In this document: positions 7,015-14,750 of the stretch, piece by piece | Position numbering within the stretch: the first letter of the stretch is position 1 | How the letters are laid out: each line of letters opens with the position of its first letter | Source: DASSYK01 sp036258315 | GTDB lineage: Bacteria > Actinomycetota > Thermoleophilia > Solirubrobacterales > 70-9 | DNA: 25,058 bases | Assembly (NCBI GenBank): GCA_036258315.1 | Contig: DATADX010000007.1 | Span: 1 to 25,058 of the forward strand | Direction of reading: 5' to 3' | Notes under the pieces: model-generated | Databases searched by the model: none | The model's input: the letters and a program-made list of their open reading frames with translations, nothing else | Told to the model about the DNA's origin: nothing | Made by a program: the position numbers and the translations under genes

Positions 7015-7443
7015 ATGCCCGCTTCGCTCGAGCTCGTCAAGATCGCCCTCAAGGCGTACGCCGACGGCTACAGCGAGATCGCCCTCGCGCTCGCCGACCC
7101 GCTCGTTCGCTGGGACGAGCGCGCCTCCCGCCCCGACGGCGAACTGGTCTGGAATCACGACGACGTGCAGAGGGCGATGCGCCGCTATCTCGACAGCTGG
7201 CAGCGGTATGAGTTCGAGCTCGAGGACATCGCCGAGGTGACGCCCGGCAAGGTGGTCGGGATCTGCCGCGAGCGCGGCGTCGACTCCCACGGAGTCCAGG
7301 TCGACCGCCGCTTCGGCGGCCTCTGGGTCGTCGAGCGCGGCAAGATCCTCTCCTGGTCGACGTACCTGACCCCGAAGGAAGCGGTCCGGGCCGCTCGCGA
7401 GCTGGGCGCGGAGCGGTTCGTCACGCCGGGCAGCGCCGCCTAG
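7015..7443 (+). CDS. NTF2/SnoaL-like small protein
   Basis: A 142-residue alpha+beta protein with the usual layout of the SnoaL/NTF2 fold: an N-terminal helix (LELVKIALKAYADGYSE), a cradle region with LADPLVRWDERAS, a strand-rich centre (YEFELEDIAEVTPGKVVGIC) and a closing FGGLWVVERGKILSWSTYL. Members of this fold act as enzymes, such as isomerases and hydrolases, or as ligand-binding proteins, and the active residues vary, so no function is assigned. The frame is open much further upstream, but that part is antisense to the aminotransferase. ATG 7015 is supported by a TATTTT box 7 bases before it. A second protein of the same fold follows on the same strand 49 bases later. Confidence 0.75.
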   Translation: MPASLELVKIALKAYADGYSEIALALADPLVRWDERASRPDGELVWNHDDVQRAMRRYLDSWQRYEFELEDIAEVTPGKVVGICRERGVDSHGVQVDRRFGGLWVVERGKILSWSTYLTPKEAVRAARELGAERFVTPGSAA

Positions 7444-7480
7444 CCACGGTCAGGTTGCCCGAGGCGGCGACGCCCCGCGC

Positions 7481-7492
7481 GATAATGGCTCC
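7481..7492 (+). promoter_or_regulatory. Leaderless-type promoter -10 box for the second NTF2-like gene
   Basis: GATAAT (7481-7486) is 6 bases from the GTG at 7493, with no Shine-Dalgarno sequence, so the gene may be transcribed separately from the preceding one. Confidence 0.45.
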
Positions 7493-7915
7493 GTGTCCGG
7501 GGAGAACCTGGAGCTGGCCCGAGAGGGCTACGCCACTCTGAATCGAGGAGACGTCGACCGTTTCGTCGAGGAGTTCACGGATCCCGACTACGAGTTCCAC
7601 ACGGGTGTCCAGGTCCCGAGCATTCCCAGCGTCGTGCGCGGTCGCACTGCCCTGCGTAGGTGGATCGCGCAGTGGTACGTGGAACCCTGGGAGGATCAGC
7701 TGCAGATGGACGTCGAGCGTATTCAAGAGCTCGACGATGGCAGGGTCCTCGCGCTCCTCACCCTCCGCGCAAAGGGGCGCGGCAGCGGCGCCCCGGTCGA
7801 GACGGAGTACGCGCACATCCTCACATTCCGTGACCGTCTCTGCCTGCGCGTCGATGGTTTCCCGAGCTGGCGTGAGGCGTCGGAGGCTGCGGGCGTCGGC
7901 GAGCGTCCCTCCTAG
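7493..7915 (+). CDS. NTF2/SnoaL-like small protein, second copy
   Basis: A 140-residue protein with the N-terminal pattern ENLELAREGYATLNRGDVDR, common in SnoaL-like proteins of actinobacteria, then DPDYEFHTG, a central amphipathic stretch and the strands GRVLALLTLRAKGRGSG and AHILTFRDRL. It is not closely similar to the neighbour at 7015, so the pair are fold relatives and not recent duplicates. The substrate is unknown. The start is the GTG at 7493, 6 bases after GATAAT. It converges on sucD, and both genes stop within the same CTAG at 7912-7915. Confidence 0.75.
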   Translation: MSGENLELAREGYATLNRGDVDRFVEEFTDPDYEFHTGVQVPSIPSVVRGRTALRRWIAQWYVEPWEDQLQMDVERIQELDDGRVLALLTLRAKGRGSGAPVETEYAHILTFRDRLCLRVDGFPSWREASEAAGVGERPS

Positions 7916-8790
7916 GGCTTCGCCCCGATCACCTCGACGGCGATCCGGGCCGTTTCCGTCGGGCTCTTGCCGACCCGGACGCCCTTCGCCTCCAGCGCCT
8001 CCTTCTTGGCCTCGGCGGTTCCCGAGGAGCCGGAGATGATCGCTCCGGCGTGGCCCATCTGCTTGCCGGGCGGAGCGGTGAAACCGGCGATGTAGGCGAC
8101 GACGGGCTTCGAGACCTCGCCGGCGATGAACTCGGCGGCTCGCTCCTCGGCGTCGCCGCCGATCTCGCCGACCATCACGATCAGCTCGGTCTCCTCGTCC
8201 CGCTCGTAGAGCTCGAGGATGTCGATGAAGTCCGAGCCGACGATCGGGTCGCCGCCGATCCCGACGATCGAGGAGTTGCCGAGCCCCGCCTGCTTGAGCT
8301 CGTTTCCGATCTGGTAGGTGAGCGTGCCGGACTTGGAGACGACCCCGATCTTGCCCCGGTCGAAGAACTGCGCCGGGATGATCCCGACGTTGGCCTTGCC
8401 GGGGGAGAGGACGCCGGGGCAGTTCGGGCCGATCAGGCGGACGCCGGCGTCGCGAGCGTTCCAGTAGCCCTTCAGCATGTCGTGGACCGGGATGTGCTCG
8501 GTGATCGCGATCACCGTTCCGATCCCGGCCTCGATCGCCTCGTCGATCGCGGCGGCCGCGAAGCGGGCTGGGACGAAGATCATCGAGGTGTTGGCCCCCC
8601 GCTCGTCGACCGCCTCCTGGATCGTGTCGAAGATCGGAATCCCTTCCACGTCCTGGCCGCCCTTCTTCGGGGTGACCCCGGCGACGACGTCGGTCCCGTA
8701 GGCGCGGTTGCGAAGCCCGTGGAAGCTCCCCTCACGGCCCGTCAGGCCCGAGATCACGAGCTTGGTGTCGTCGCCGACGATGATCGACAT
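7912..8790 (-). CDS. sucD: Succinyl-CoA ligase (synthetase) alpha subunit
   Basis: A 292-residue protein matching the family length. It forms the CoA-binding and phosphohistidine subunit of the enzyme that interconverts succinyl-CoA and succinate with formation of a nucleoside triphosphate in the TCA cycle. Visible features are the N-terminal CoA-binding Rossmann fold (ISGLTGREGSFHG), GVTPKKGG, LIGPNCPGV, SKSGTLTYQ, and the active-site histidine His247 in GKQMGHAGAI. It lies 14 bases downstream of sucC in the same direction, so the two are one operon. It ends in a CTAG shared with the converging NTF2-like gene. Confidence 0.97.
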   Translation of the reverse strand: MSIIVGDDTKLVISGLTGREGSFHGLRNRAYGTDVVAGVTPKKGGQDVEGIPIFDTIQEAVDERGANTSMIFVPARFAAAAIDEAIEAGIGTVIAITEHIPVHDMLKGYWNARDAGVRLIGPNCPGVLSPGKANVGIIPAQFFDRGKIGVVSKSGTLTYQIGNELKQAGLGNSSIVGIGGDPIVGSDFIDILELYERDEETELIVMVGEIGGDAEERAAEFIAGEVSKPVVAYIAGFTAPPGKQMGHAGAIISGSSGTAEAKKEALEAKGVRVGKSPTETARIAVEVIGAKP

Positions 8791-8804
8791 CAGGCCGCCA
8801 CCGT

Positions 8805-9971
8805 CTAGGAACCCGCCTTCGCCAGCTCGACGACGCGCTCGGCGGCGCCGAGCATCGTCTTCTCCTGGTGGAGGTTCGAGAGCCCCGCCTCGTCGAGGAG
8901 GTGTAGGCCCTCCTCGGAGTTGGTCCCGTCGAGCCGCACGACGAGCGGATGCTCGAGCCCCATCTGCTTAGTCGCCTCGATGATCCCCTTGGCGACCTCG
9001 TCGCCGCGGGTGATCCCGCCGAAGATGTTGAACAGGATCGCCTTCACCTTCTCGTCGGAGGTGATCACCTCGAGGGCATCGACGATCGCCTCGGCCTTGG
9101 AGCCTCCCCCGGCGTCGAGGAAGTTGGCCGGCCTGCCCCCCGCCTGGGCGACGACGTCGAGGGTCGACATGCAGAGCCCGGCGCCGTTGCCGAGGATGCC
9201 GATGTCCCCTTCGAGCTTCACATACGTCAACCCTCGTTCTTTCGCCATCTGCTCCTGGGGGTCCTCGGCGGATGGGTCCTCGAGCTCGGCGAGCTCCTCG
9301 TGGCGGAAAAGGGCGGAGTTGTCGATCGTGACCTTGGCGTCGAGTGCGACGACCTCGCCGCCGCCGGTCACGATCAGCGGGTTGACCTCGATCAGCGTCG
9401 CGTCCTCGCCCTCGAATGCCTCGTGCAGCTGGACGAGCAGCTGGGCCGTCTTCGGCTGGACCTCCTCGGGCACCCCGGCGTCGGCGGTGAGCCGCTCCGC
9501 ATCGTCGAGCCCGAACCCCGCATCGGGATCGACGTGGCGCCTGACCAGCGCGTCGGGATGCTTGTCCGCGATCTCCTCGACGTTCATCCCGCCCATCGTC
9601 GAGAGGATCGCGAGCACCTTCTTCTCGGAGCGGTCGAGGATGAACGAGAAGTAGTACTCGGCGGCTATCTCGGAGGCGCGCTCGATCCAGACCTCGTGCA
9701 CGGTGAGCGGCCCCTCTCCGTGGGGGCCGGTGATCTCCATCCCGAGGATCGCCTTCGCGTGCTCCTCGGCCTCGTCGCGGTCGTTTGCGACCTTGATCCC
9801 GCCCGCCTTGCCCCGGCCCCCGATCTGCACCTGGGCCTTGACCACGCACGGATAGCCGATCTGGTCGGCGGCCTCGACGGCCTGCTCGAGGCTGTCCGCA
9901 TAGCGCCCCTCGGGCACGGGCACACCGTGCCGCGCGAACAGTTCCTTTCCCTGGTACTCGAGCAGATCCAA
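8805..9971 (-). CDS. sucC: Succinyl-CoA ligase (synthetase) beta subunit
   Basis: A 388-residue ATP-grasp subunit that binds the nucleotide and pairs with SucD. The N-terminus MDLLEYQGKELFARHGVPVP is the family start, so the TTG at 9971 is well supported despite being a weak codon. Further signs are VVKAQVQIGGRGKAGG (ATP-grasp), LIEVNPL (metal binding), FNIFGGITR and VVRLDGTN. There is no clear Shine-Dalgarno. A TAGGCT box lies 10 bases before the TTG, which may give a very short leader. Gene order sucC-sucD is the usual one. It is divergent from the HAD dehalogenase-like gene. Confidence 0.96.
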   Translation of the reverse strand: MDLLEYQGKELFARHGVPVPEGRYADSLEQAVEAADQIGYPCVVKAQVQIGGRGKAGGIKVANDRDEAEEHAKAILGMEITGPHGEGPLTVHEVWIERASEIAAEYYFSFILDRSEKKVLAILSTMGGMNVEEIADKHPDALVRRHVDPDAGFGLDDAERLTADAGVPEEVQPKTAQLLVQLHEAFEGEDATLIEVNPLIVTGGGEVVALDAKVTIDNSALFRHEELAELEDPSAEDPQEQMAKERGLTYVKLEGDIGILGNGAGLCMSTLDVVAQAGGRPANFLDAGGGSKAEAIVDALEVITSDEKVKAILFNIFGGITRGDEVAKGIIEATKQMGLEHPLVVRLDGTNSEEGLHLLDEAGLSNLHQEKTMLGAAERVVELAKAGS

Positions 9972-10047
9972 AGCGGCGCGGAGCCTACATGAGCGCCCCC
10001 CGCGGGCCCCCGCCGGAGGCGCAGGGCTGGCGCCAAGTGCAAATTGC

Positions 10048-10053
10048 GATAAT
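10048..10053 (+). promoter_or_regulatory. Candidate -10 box for the type-II HAD gene
   Basis: GATAAT lies 13 bases before the ATG at 10067. This would give a leader of only a few bases. It overlaps the in-frame ATG at 10052, arguing against that codon as the start. Confidence 0.35.
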
Positions 10054-10066
10054 GCCGCGCTCGCCG

Positions 10067-10750
10067 ATGGCCCTTCCGAAGCTGAAAGACATCCAATGGG
10101 TGACGAGCGACTGCTACGGCACCCTGATCGACTGGGAGAAGGGGATCACCGACGCCTTCAACCGCGAGGCTGAGCGCGACGGCCTCACGATCGACGACCA
10201 GGCGCTGCTGACGCACTTCTTCAAGGTCCAGGCCCAGATCATGGCCGGCTCCTACGAGCTCTACGCCGAGGTCCTGCGCCGCGCGGCGGTCACTGTCGCC
10301 GAGGAGATCGGCTGGACGATCGAGCCCTCGCGCGCCCAGTTCCTCCCCGACAGCGTCGCCTCCTGGCCCCCTTTTCGGGAGGCAAACGCCGCCCTCGACC
10401 GCCTCAAGGAGCGGTACGAGATCGGCATCATCTCCAACATCGACGACAAGCTGCTCGGGATCTCGCGGCGCCACCTGCGCACCGACCTCGACCTGGTCGT
10501 GACCGCGCAGCAGGTGCGCTCCTACAAGCCGGACCCGACCCACTTCCGCGAGTGCGCCCGGCGGATCGGCGGCAAGAAGGGCTGGGTCCACCTCGCCTCG
10601 GCCTACGAAGCGGACGTCGCTCCCTGCCTGAAGATGAACGTGCCGGTGATCTGGGTGAACCGGCACGGCGAGAAGCTCGAGGGGCGCAAGGCTCCCGACG
10701 CGACCGTCAGGAACATTCGCGAGGCGGCGGCGAAGCTCGGGGCCAAGTAG
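10067..10750 (+). CDS. HAD-superfamily hydrolase, haloacid dehalogenase type II-like
   Basis: A 227-residue protein. Motif I is TSDCYGTLIDW (nucleophile Asp15, with Tyr at the +2 position as in L-2-haloacid dehalogenases), motif II is IISNID, motif III is the Lys of SYKPDPTHF, and a divergent motif IV region reads VHLASAYEADVAPCLKMN. The helical cap between motifs I and II fits type II dehalogenases. Some members hydrolyse halogenated carboxylates, but many act on phosphates, so the substrate is uncertain. The frame is open to an ATG at 9989, only 17 bases from the divergent sucC start. I choose ATG 10067 because the homology begins there and a GATAAT box precedes it. Confidence 0.8.
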   Translation: MALPKLKDIQWVTSDCYGTLIDWEKGITDAFNREAERDGLTIDDQALLTHFFKVQAQIMAGSYELYAEVLRRAAVTVAEEIGWTIEPSRAQFLPDSVASWPPFREANAALDRLKERYEIGIISNIDDKLLGISRRHLRTDLDLVVTAQQVRSYKPDPTHFRECARRIGGKKGWVHLASAYEADVAPCLKMNVPVIWVNRHGEKLEGRKAPDATVRNIREAAAKLGAK

Positions 10751-10768
10751 CGCCGGCGCCGCCGGCGC
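10750..10768 (+). repeat. Perfect GC-rich hairpin after the type-II HAD gene
   Basis: GCGCCGGC (10750-10757), a 3-base loop and GCCGGCGC (10761-10768) form a perfect 8-base-pair stem directly after the TAG stop. No run of T follows, so it is not a classical intrinsic terminator. It may slow polymerase or protect the 3' end, and it lies just before the broken cyclase gene. Confidence 0.5.
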
Positions 10769-10803
10769 GAATCGGAGGCCGTCCGCGACGCCTCTGATCG
10801 AAC

Positions 10804-11550
10804 CTGTCGGTACCGATCGAGAACAGCCCTCCGAACACGCTCGAGGAGCTGCGCACCGAGATCGAGTTCGAGGACCACGCCGCCGGCGCCGAGCTGATCG
10901 AGCGGCTGTTCGGAGTCCCGCCGCGGCTGCTTCGGGAGGGCGAGGGCTGGTCGACGGAGACATTCCGCCGTTTCGGGACCCACAACTCGACCCACGTGGA
11001 CGCGCCGCGGCACTACAACTCGACGATCCGCAGCGAGCGCGCGCAAGTGATCGACGAGCTCCCGCTCGAGTGGTTCCTCGCGCCCGGGGTCGTCCTCGGA
11101 ATGACCGCGAAGGCCGACGGCGACGTGATCACCGCCGCCGAGGTCGAGGCCGAGCTCGACCGCGTCGGCCACGAGCTGCGCCCGCTCGACATCGTCCTCG
11201 TCCGGACTGGCCGCGACGAGTTCCTCGCCGAGCCCGACTACATGGTCCCCGGCCCGGGGGTGACGGTTGAGGCAACCCGGTGGCGGTTCGACCGCGGGGT
11301 CCGGGTGATGGGGATCGACGCCTGGGGCTGGGATGAGCCTCTCTACATGCAGGCGCAGCGCGCCGTGAAGAACGAAGAGCCGGGAGTCTTCTGGGCGGCC
11401 CACCCAGGCTGACCTCCCTTACTCCCAGATCGAACGACTCTGCAACTCGGCACGCCGCCCGCGACGGGTTTCCAGGTCGCCTGCTTCCCGCTCCGGATCG
11501 TCGGCGCAAGCGCCGCCCCGGCGCGTGTCGTCGCGATCGTCCCCGACTAG
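10804..11550 (+). pseudogene. Cyclase/kynurenine formamidase-like metal-dependent hydrolase, disrupted
   Basis: The sequence encodes a protein of the cyclase family (PF04199-like): LSVPIENSPPNTLEELRTEI at the start, the metal motif FGTHNSTHVDAPRHY, and a typical C-terminus ATGFQVACFPLRIVGASAAP before TAG at 11548. Three defects are visible. No ATG, GTG or TTG lies in any frame between the previous stop (10750) and 10804; I start at CTG 10804, where homology begins. An extra C near 11403-11405 shifts the frame, giving a TGA at 11410. A missing C near 11446 restores it: between the two, the shifted frame reads QADLPYSQIERLCN, as the family expects. The family includes kynurenine formamidase and related hydrolases. 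It is either a decaying gene or carries sequence errors. Confidence 0.75.
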
Positions 11551-11557
11551 CGCGGCG

Positions 11558-13318
11558 CTATTCGATCTTCGCGAGCAGGTCGCCCGCGTTCACCGCGGCG
11601 CCCTCGACGGCGGCGAGCTCGGTGATCCTGCCCGACTTGTGGGCGGTGATCTCGTTCTCCATCTTCATCGCCTCGATGACGGCGACGATCTCACCCTCGG
11701 CGACCTCCTGGCCCTGCTCGACGGGGACCTTGAAGACGTTGCCCTGGAGAGGGGAGAGGAGCGAGTCACCCGAGGCAGCGCCGCCGCCGGCCTTGCGCTC
11801 GCGCCTGGCGGGCTTCTTGAGCGCCGCGCCACCGCCCGAGTTCGCCGCCGGGGCCGCGTTCCCGATCACCTTGACGTCGAAGAGCTTGCCACCGACCTCG
11901 ACCGAGTAGGTCCGTTCGGCCTTCGGGGCCTCCTCGCCGTCCTCGGCCGGCTTCGGCGCCTCCTCGGGCGCGGTGCTCTTGAGCCACTTCTTGTCCTCGG
12001 TCAGGTCGCGGCAGGTTTCGCCGTTCGCCCACTGCTCGGTCGCGAGCAGCTTGCGGTGGAAGGGGATCAGCGTGGTCAGGCCGCCGACCTCGTACTCGGC
12101 GAGAGCGCGCAGCATCCGCGCGGTCGCGAGCTCCCGGTCGCCGTCCCAGACGATCAGCTTCGCGACCATCGGGTCGTACATCGGCGTCACCTCCGAGCCC
12201 GCCTCGACGCCCGAGTCGACCCGGACGCCCGGCCCGGCGGGCTCGCGGTAGCTTGTGATCCTGCCCGGGGCGGGGGCGAAGTTCTTGTGAGCGGCCTCGG
12301 CGTTGATCCGGCACTCGATCGCGTGCCCGCGCAGCTCGACGTCCTCCTGGGCGATCGAAAGCGTCCCGCCTGCCGCGATCCGGATCTGCTCGCGGACGAT
12401 GTCGATGCCGGTGACCATTTCTGTCACGCAGTGCTCGACCTGCACGCGGGTGTTCATCTCCAGGAAGTAGTACTCCTCGCCCACCTGGAGGCCCTCGACG
12501 GTGCCGGCCGAGCGATAGCCGACCGCGGTGGCGGCGTCCGTGGCGATCTTCCCGATCCGCTCGCGCATCTCCTCATCCACCTGGGGACCGGGCGACTCCT
12601 CGATCAGCTTCTGATGGCGACGCTGGATGGAACAGTCGCGCTCGCCGAGGTGAATCACGTTTCCCTTGCTGTCGGCGAGCACCTGGACCTCGACGTGGCG
12701 GGGGTCCTCGAGGTAGCGCTCGAGGTAGACGGTCGGGTCACTGAAGAACTTCTCGCCCTCGCGGGCTGCCCCCTCGAAGGCATCCTCGAGGTCCTCCTCG
12801 CCGTGCGCGACTCGGAACCCCTTCCCGCCGCCGCCTCCGGCGGCCTTGGCCGCGATCGGGTATCCGATCTCGTTGGCCTGCTCCTTCGCCTCTGCGACGG
12901 TGTCGACCGGGGCCGTCGCGCCGGGGACGATCGGGACCCCGGCCTTGTCCATGATCGCCCGCGCCTCGGTCTTCGAGCCCATCGCCTCGATCGCGTTCGC
13001 GGGCGGGCCGATGAAGGTGACCCTCGCCTTCTCGCACGCTTTCGCGAAGGGCGCATTCTCGGCGAGGAAGCCGTAGCCCGGATGAATCGCCTCGGCGCCG
13101 GAGTCCTTCGCGACCTCGAGGATCCTGGCGATGTTCAGGTAGCTCTCCGCCGGGGCGGCGGGACCGAGCAGGTAGGCCTCGTCGGCGACGCGGACGTGGG
13201 GCGCGTCGCGCTCGATCTCGGAGTAGACGGCGACCGATCCGATCCCCATCTCGCGCAGCGCACGCACGATGCGGATTGCGATCTCGCCGCGGTTTGCGAC
13301 AAGGACCTTCTCGAACAT
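11558..13318 (-). CDS. Acyl-CoA carboxylase alpha chain: biotin carboxylase fused to biotin carrier domain (AccA3-like)
   Basis: A 586-residue fusion. The biotin carboxylase part starts with MFEKVLVANRGEIAIRIVRA and contains IHPGYGFLAEN (79-89), the ATP-grasp glycine loop GGGGGKGF (161-168) and EMNTRVQVEH. After a linker rich in Ala, Pro, Glu and Lys comes a biotinyl domain with EAMKMEN; the biotin is expected on Lys552. It carboxylates its biotin with bicarbonate and ATP and hands it to a separate carboxyltransferase such as the beta chain at 22384-23952. It is transcribed alone here. Its ATG is preceded at 8-9 bases by TAATACT, similar to the leaderless promoters nearby. A partner choice between acetyl- and propionyl-CoA cannot be made from this chain. 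Confidence 0.93.
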   Translation of the reverse strand: MFEKVLVANRGEIAIRIVRALREMGIGSVAVYSEIERDAPHVRVADEAYLLGPAAPAESYLNIARILEVAKDSGAEAIHPGYGFLAENAPFAKACEKARVTFIGPPANAIEAMGSKTEARAIMDKAGVPIVPGATAPVDTVAEAKEQANEIGYPIAAKAAGGGGGKGFRVAHGEEDLEDAFEGAAREGEKFFSDPTVYLERYLEDPRHVEVQVLADSKGNVIHLGERDCSIQRRHQKLIEESPGPQVDEEMRERIGKIATDAATAVGYRSAGTVEGLQVGEEYYFLEMNTRVQVEHCVTEMVTGIDIVREQIRIAAGGTLSIAQEDVELRGHAIECRINAEAAHKNFAPAPGRITSYREPAGPGVRVDSGVEAGSEVTPMYDPMVAKLIVWDGDRELATARMLRALAEYEVGGLTTLIPFHRKLLATEQWANGETCRDLTEDKKWLKSTAPEEAPKPAEDGEEAPKAERTYSVEVGGKLFDVKVIGNAAPAANSGGGAALKKPARRERKAGGGAASGDSLLSPLQGNVFKVPVEQGQEVAEGEIVAVIEAMKMENEITAHKSGRITELAAVEGAAVNAGDLLAKIE

Positions 13319-13326
13319 GGCGGCGC

Positions 13327-13333
13327 AGTATTA
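13327..13333 (-). promoter_or_regulatory. Candidate near-leaderless -10 box for the biotin carboxylase gene
   Basis: On the minus strand TAATACT (13333-13327) ends 8 bases before the ATG at 13318. It fits the -10 pattern only loosely. A perfect 10-base palindrome CGCTATAGCG at 13395-13404, in the same intergenic stretch, could be another promoter element or an operator. Confidence 0.35.
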
Positions 13334-13394
13334 CGAGTCGAGGATGCGCGGCGCGGGCAGGCTCTTGACCGACAGAGTCCAAGAAGGGCCGCTG

Positions 13395-13404
13395 CGCTAT
13401 AGCG
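13395..13404. repeat. Perfect palindrome CGCTATAGCG upstream of the biotin carboxylase gene
   Basis: A 10-base perfect palindrome lies in the 116-base gap between the Rrf2 gene and the biotin carboxylase gene. It contains TATAGC, which could act as a -10 box in either direction. At this length it may be a chance occurrence. Confidence 0.3.
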
Positions 13405-13434
13405 AACGCCTGCCGGGCCGGCGCAGAACTGCGA

Positions 13435-13890
13435 CTACCTGGTCACCCAGGCGCCCTCGTCCTGGGTCAGCTCCAGGACCTCCTCGGGGATCTCGCCGTC
13501 GCGGAGGTCCGCGATCGTGACCCGCTCGAGGACGCGCCGCAGGCTCGCGCGGACCGCGATCCAGACGTCGCGCAGGTGCTCGGCGTCCCCCGCGTACCTG
13601 GTCGCCTCCGGCGCGAGGTCCTGGATGTTGGCGAGCGGACCCTCGACCGCGCGAATCACGGTCGCGACCGTGATCTCCTCGGGGGGCTTGGCGAGCCAGT
13701 AGCCGCCGCGGGCGCCCCGGCGGGCGCGGACGAGCCGCGCGTGCTTGAGCTCGAGCAGGATGTGCTCGAGGAACTGCAGCGGGATGTCCTGGGCCTGAGC
13801 GAGCTTCTCGCCCTTGACCGGCTCGTCGCCGGAACCGGCGAGCTCGACCGCCGCGCGGACTGCGTAGTCGGCCTTGGCGGAGATCCTCAC
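13435..13890 (-). CDS. Rrf2-family transcriptional regulator without Fe-S cysteines (CymR/generic Rrf2 type)
   Basis: A 151-residue winged-helix regulator. It starts with VRISAKADYAVRAAVELAGS, the family N-terminus, followed by the recognition region QDIPLQFLEHILLELKHARLV and the wing RARRGARGGYWLAKPPEEIT. There is no cysteine anywhere, so it cannot carry the Fe-S cluster of IscR or NsrR; this resembles CymR, which controls cysteine metabolism in Firmicutes. I choose GTG 13890, with GAGG about 6 bases upstream, over a frame start at 13920. The gene is divergent from the PHP gene and lies close to the sulfate assimilation genes, which makes them plausible targets. That link is inference from position only. 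Confidence 0.85.
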   Translation of the reverse strand: MRISAKADYAVRAAVELAGSGDEPVKGEKLAQAQDIPLQFLEHILLELKHARLVRARRGARGGYWLAKPPEEITVATVIRAVEGPLANIQDLAPEATRYAGDAEHLRDVWIAVRASLRRVLERVTIADLRDGEIPEEVLELTQDEGAWVTR

Positions 13891-13937
13891 CGGGCCTCGA
13901 CCCTTTCTTGAGTCATACACGCAAGAATGCCCGCTCG

Positions 13938-14750
13938 ATGATGGACTTGCAAAGTCATTCGACGGTCTCGGATGGAGAATTGCCGCCCGCCGAGGTGGTC
14001 GCCACGGCGGCGAGGGCGGGGATCGAGACGATGGCGCTGACCGATCATGACGCCGTCGACGGGGTCCCCGAGGCCGCCGAGGCGGCGAAGCGGCAGGGCA
14101 TCGCGCTCGTCCCGGCGGCGGAGATGTCCTGCGTGCAAGCCTCGCTGGACGACCTTCACCTGCTCGGCTACTGGATCGACGTCGACGCGATGCGCCCCGC
14201 CTGCGAGCGAGCCCAGGAGGAGCGGGTGACCCGCGCCCGCGAGATCGTCGAGCGGCTCAACGCGCTCGGGGTCGAGGTCAGCTTCGACGGCGCGATCGCC
14301 CAGGCAGGCGACGCCTCGTCGGTCGGCCGCCCCCACATCGCGAAGGCCGCCGGCACCCGGCCGGAGGAGATGGGCGCCTTCTTCGAGGAGTACCTGGTCC
14401 CGGGAGCGAAGGCGTTCGTCCCGCGCCGCTGGCCGACGGCGGCCGAGGCGACCGCGCTGATCCGCGAGGCGGGCGGGACGCCGGTGCTCGCGCATCCGTT
14501 CTGGGACCTCGACTCCGCGGACGAGGTCGCGGCCCTGGTCGACGACCTCGACGTCGATGGCGTCGAGGTCTTCTATCCGGCCCATGACCGGGCCCAGACC
14601 AGGTTCCTGCTCGAGCTCTGCGCCGACCGCGGCCTCGCTACGACCGCCTCCAGCGACTTCCACGGGCCGAACCACAAGATGTTCGACCGCTTCGGCTCGT
14701 ATCCGACCTACGATCTGGGCACCCCCGAGCTGCCTCCCCGCCGGGACTAG
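13938..14750 (+). CDS. PHP-domain phosphoesterase (RNase AM/YciV-like)
   Basis: A 270-residue PHP-fold protein. Motifs are DLQSHSTVSDG at the N-terminus, ALTDHDAVDG, LVPAAEMSC, VLAHPFWD and SSDFHGPNH near the C-terminus. The layout matches the YciV/TrpH group, which removes nucleotides or phosphate from RNA ends and 3',5'-bisphosphonucleosides. The first histidine of the usual DLHxH motif is Gln here, so one metal ligand may be replaced. The start at ATG 13938 (or the next codon, ATG 13941) fits the family; an upstream TTG would add ten unlikely residues. It converges on cysC, and both stop within CTAG at 14747-14750. Confidence 0.82.
   Translation: MMDLQSHSTVSDGELPPAEVVATAARAGIETMALTDHDAVDGVPEAAEAAKRQGIALVPAAEMSCVQASLDDLHLLGYWIDVDAMRPACERAQEERVTRAREIVERLNALGVEVSFDGAIAQAGDASSVGRPHIAKAAGTRPEEMGAFFEEYLVPGAKAFVPRRWPTAAEATALIREAGGTPVLAHPFWDLDSADEVAALVDDLDVDGVEVFYPAHDRAQTRFLLELCADRGLATTASSDFHGPNHKMFDRFGSYPTYDLGTPELPPRRD

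Noticed and set aside
9989..10066. Upstream ATG start for the type-II HAD gene
   Set aside because: It would leave 17 bases to the divergent sucC start and add residues that do not resemble the family; a GATAAT box lies inside this stretch.
11525..13402. Long plus-strand open frame opposite the biotin carboxylase gene
   Set aside because: Antisense shadow; the minus strand holds the full biotin carboxylase and biotinyl motifs.
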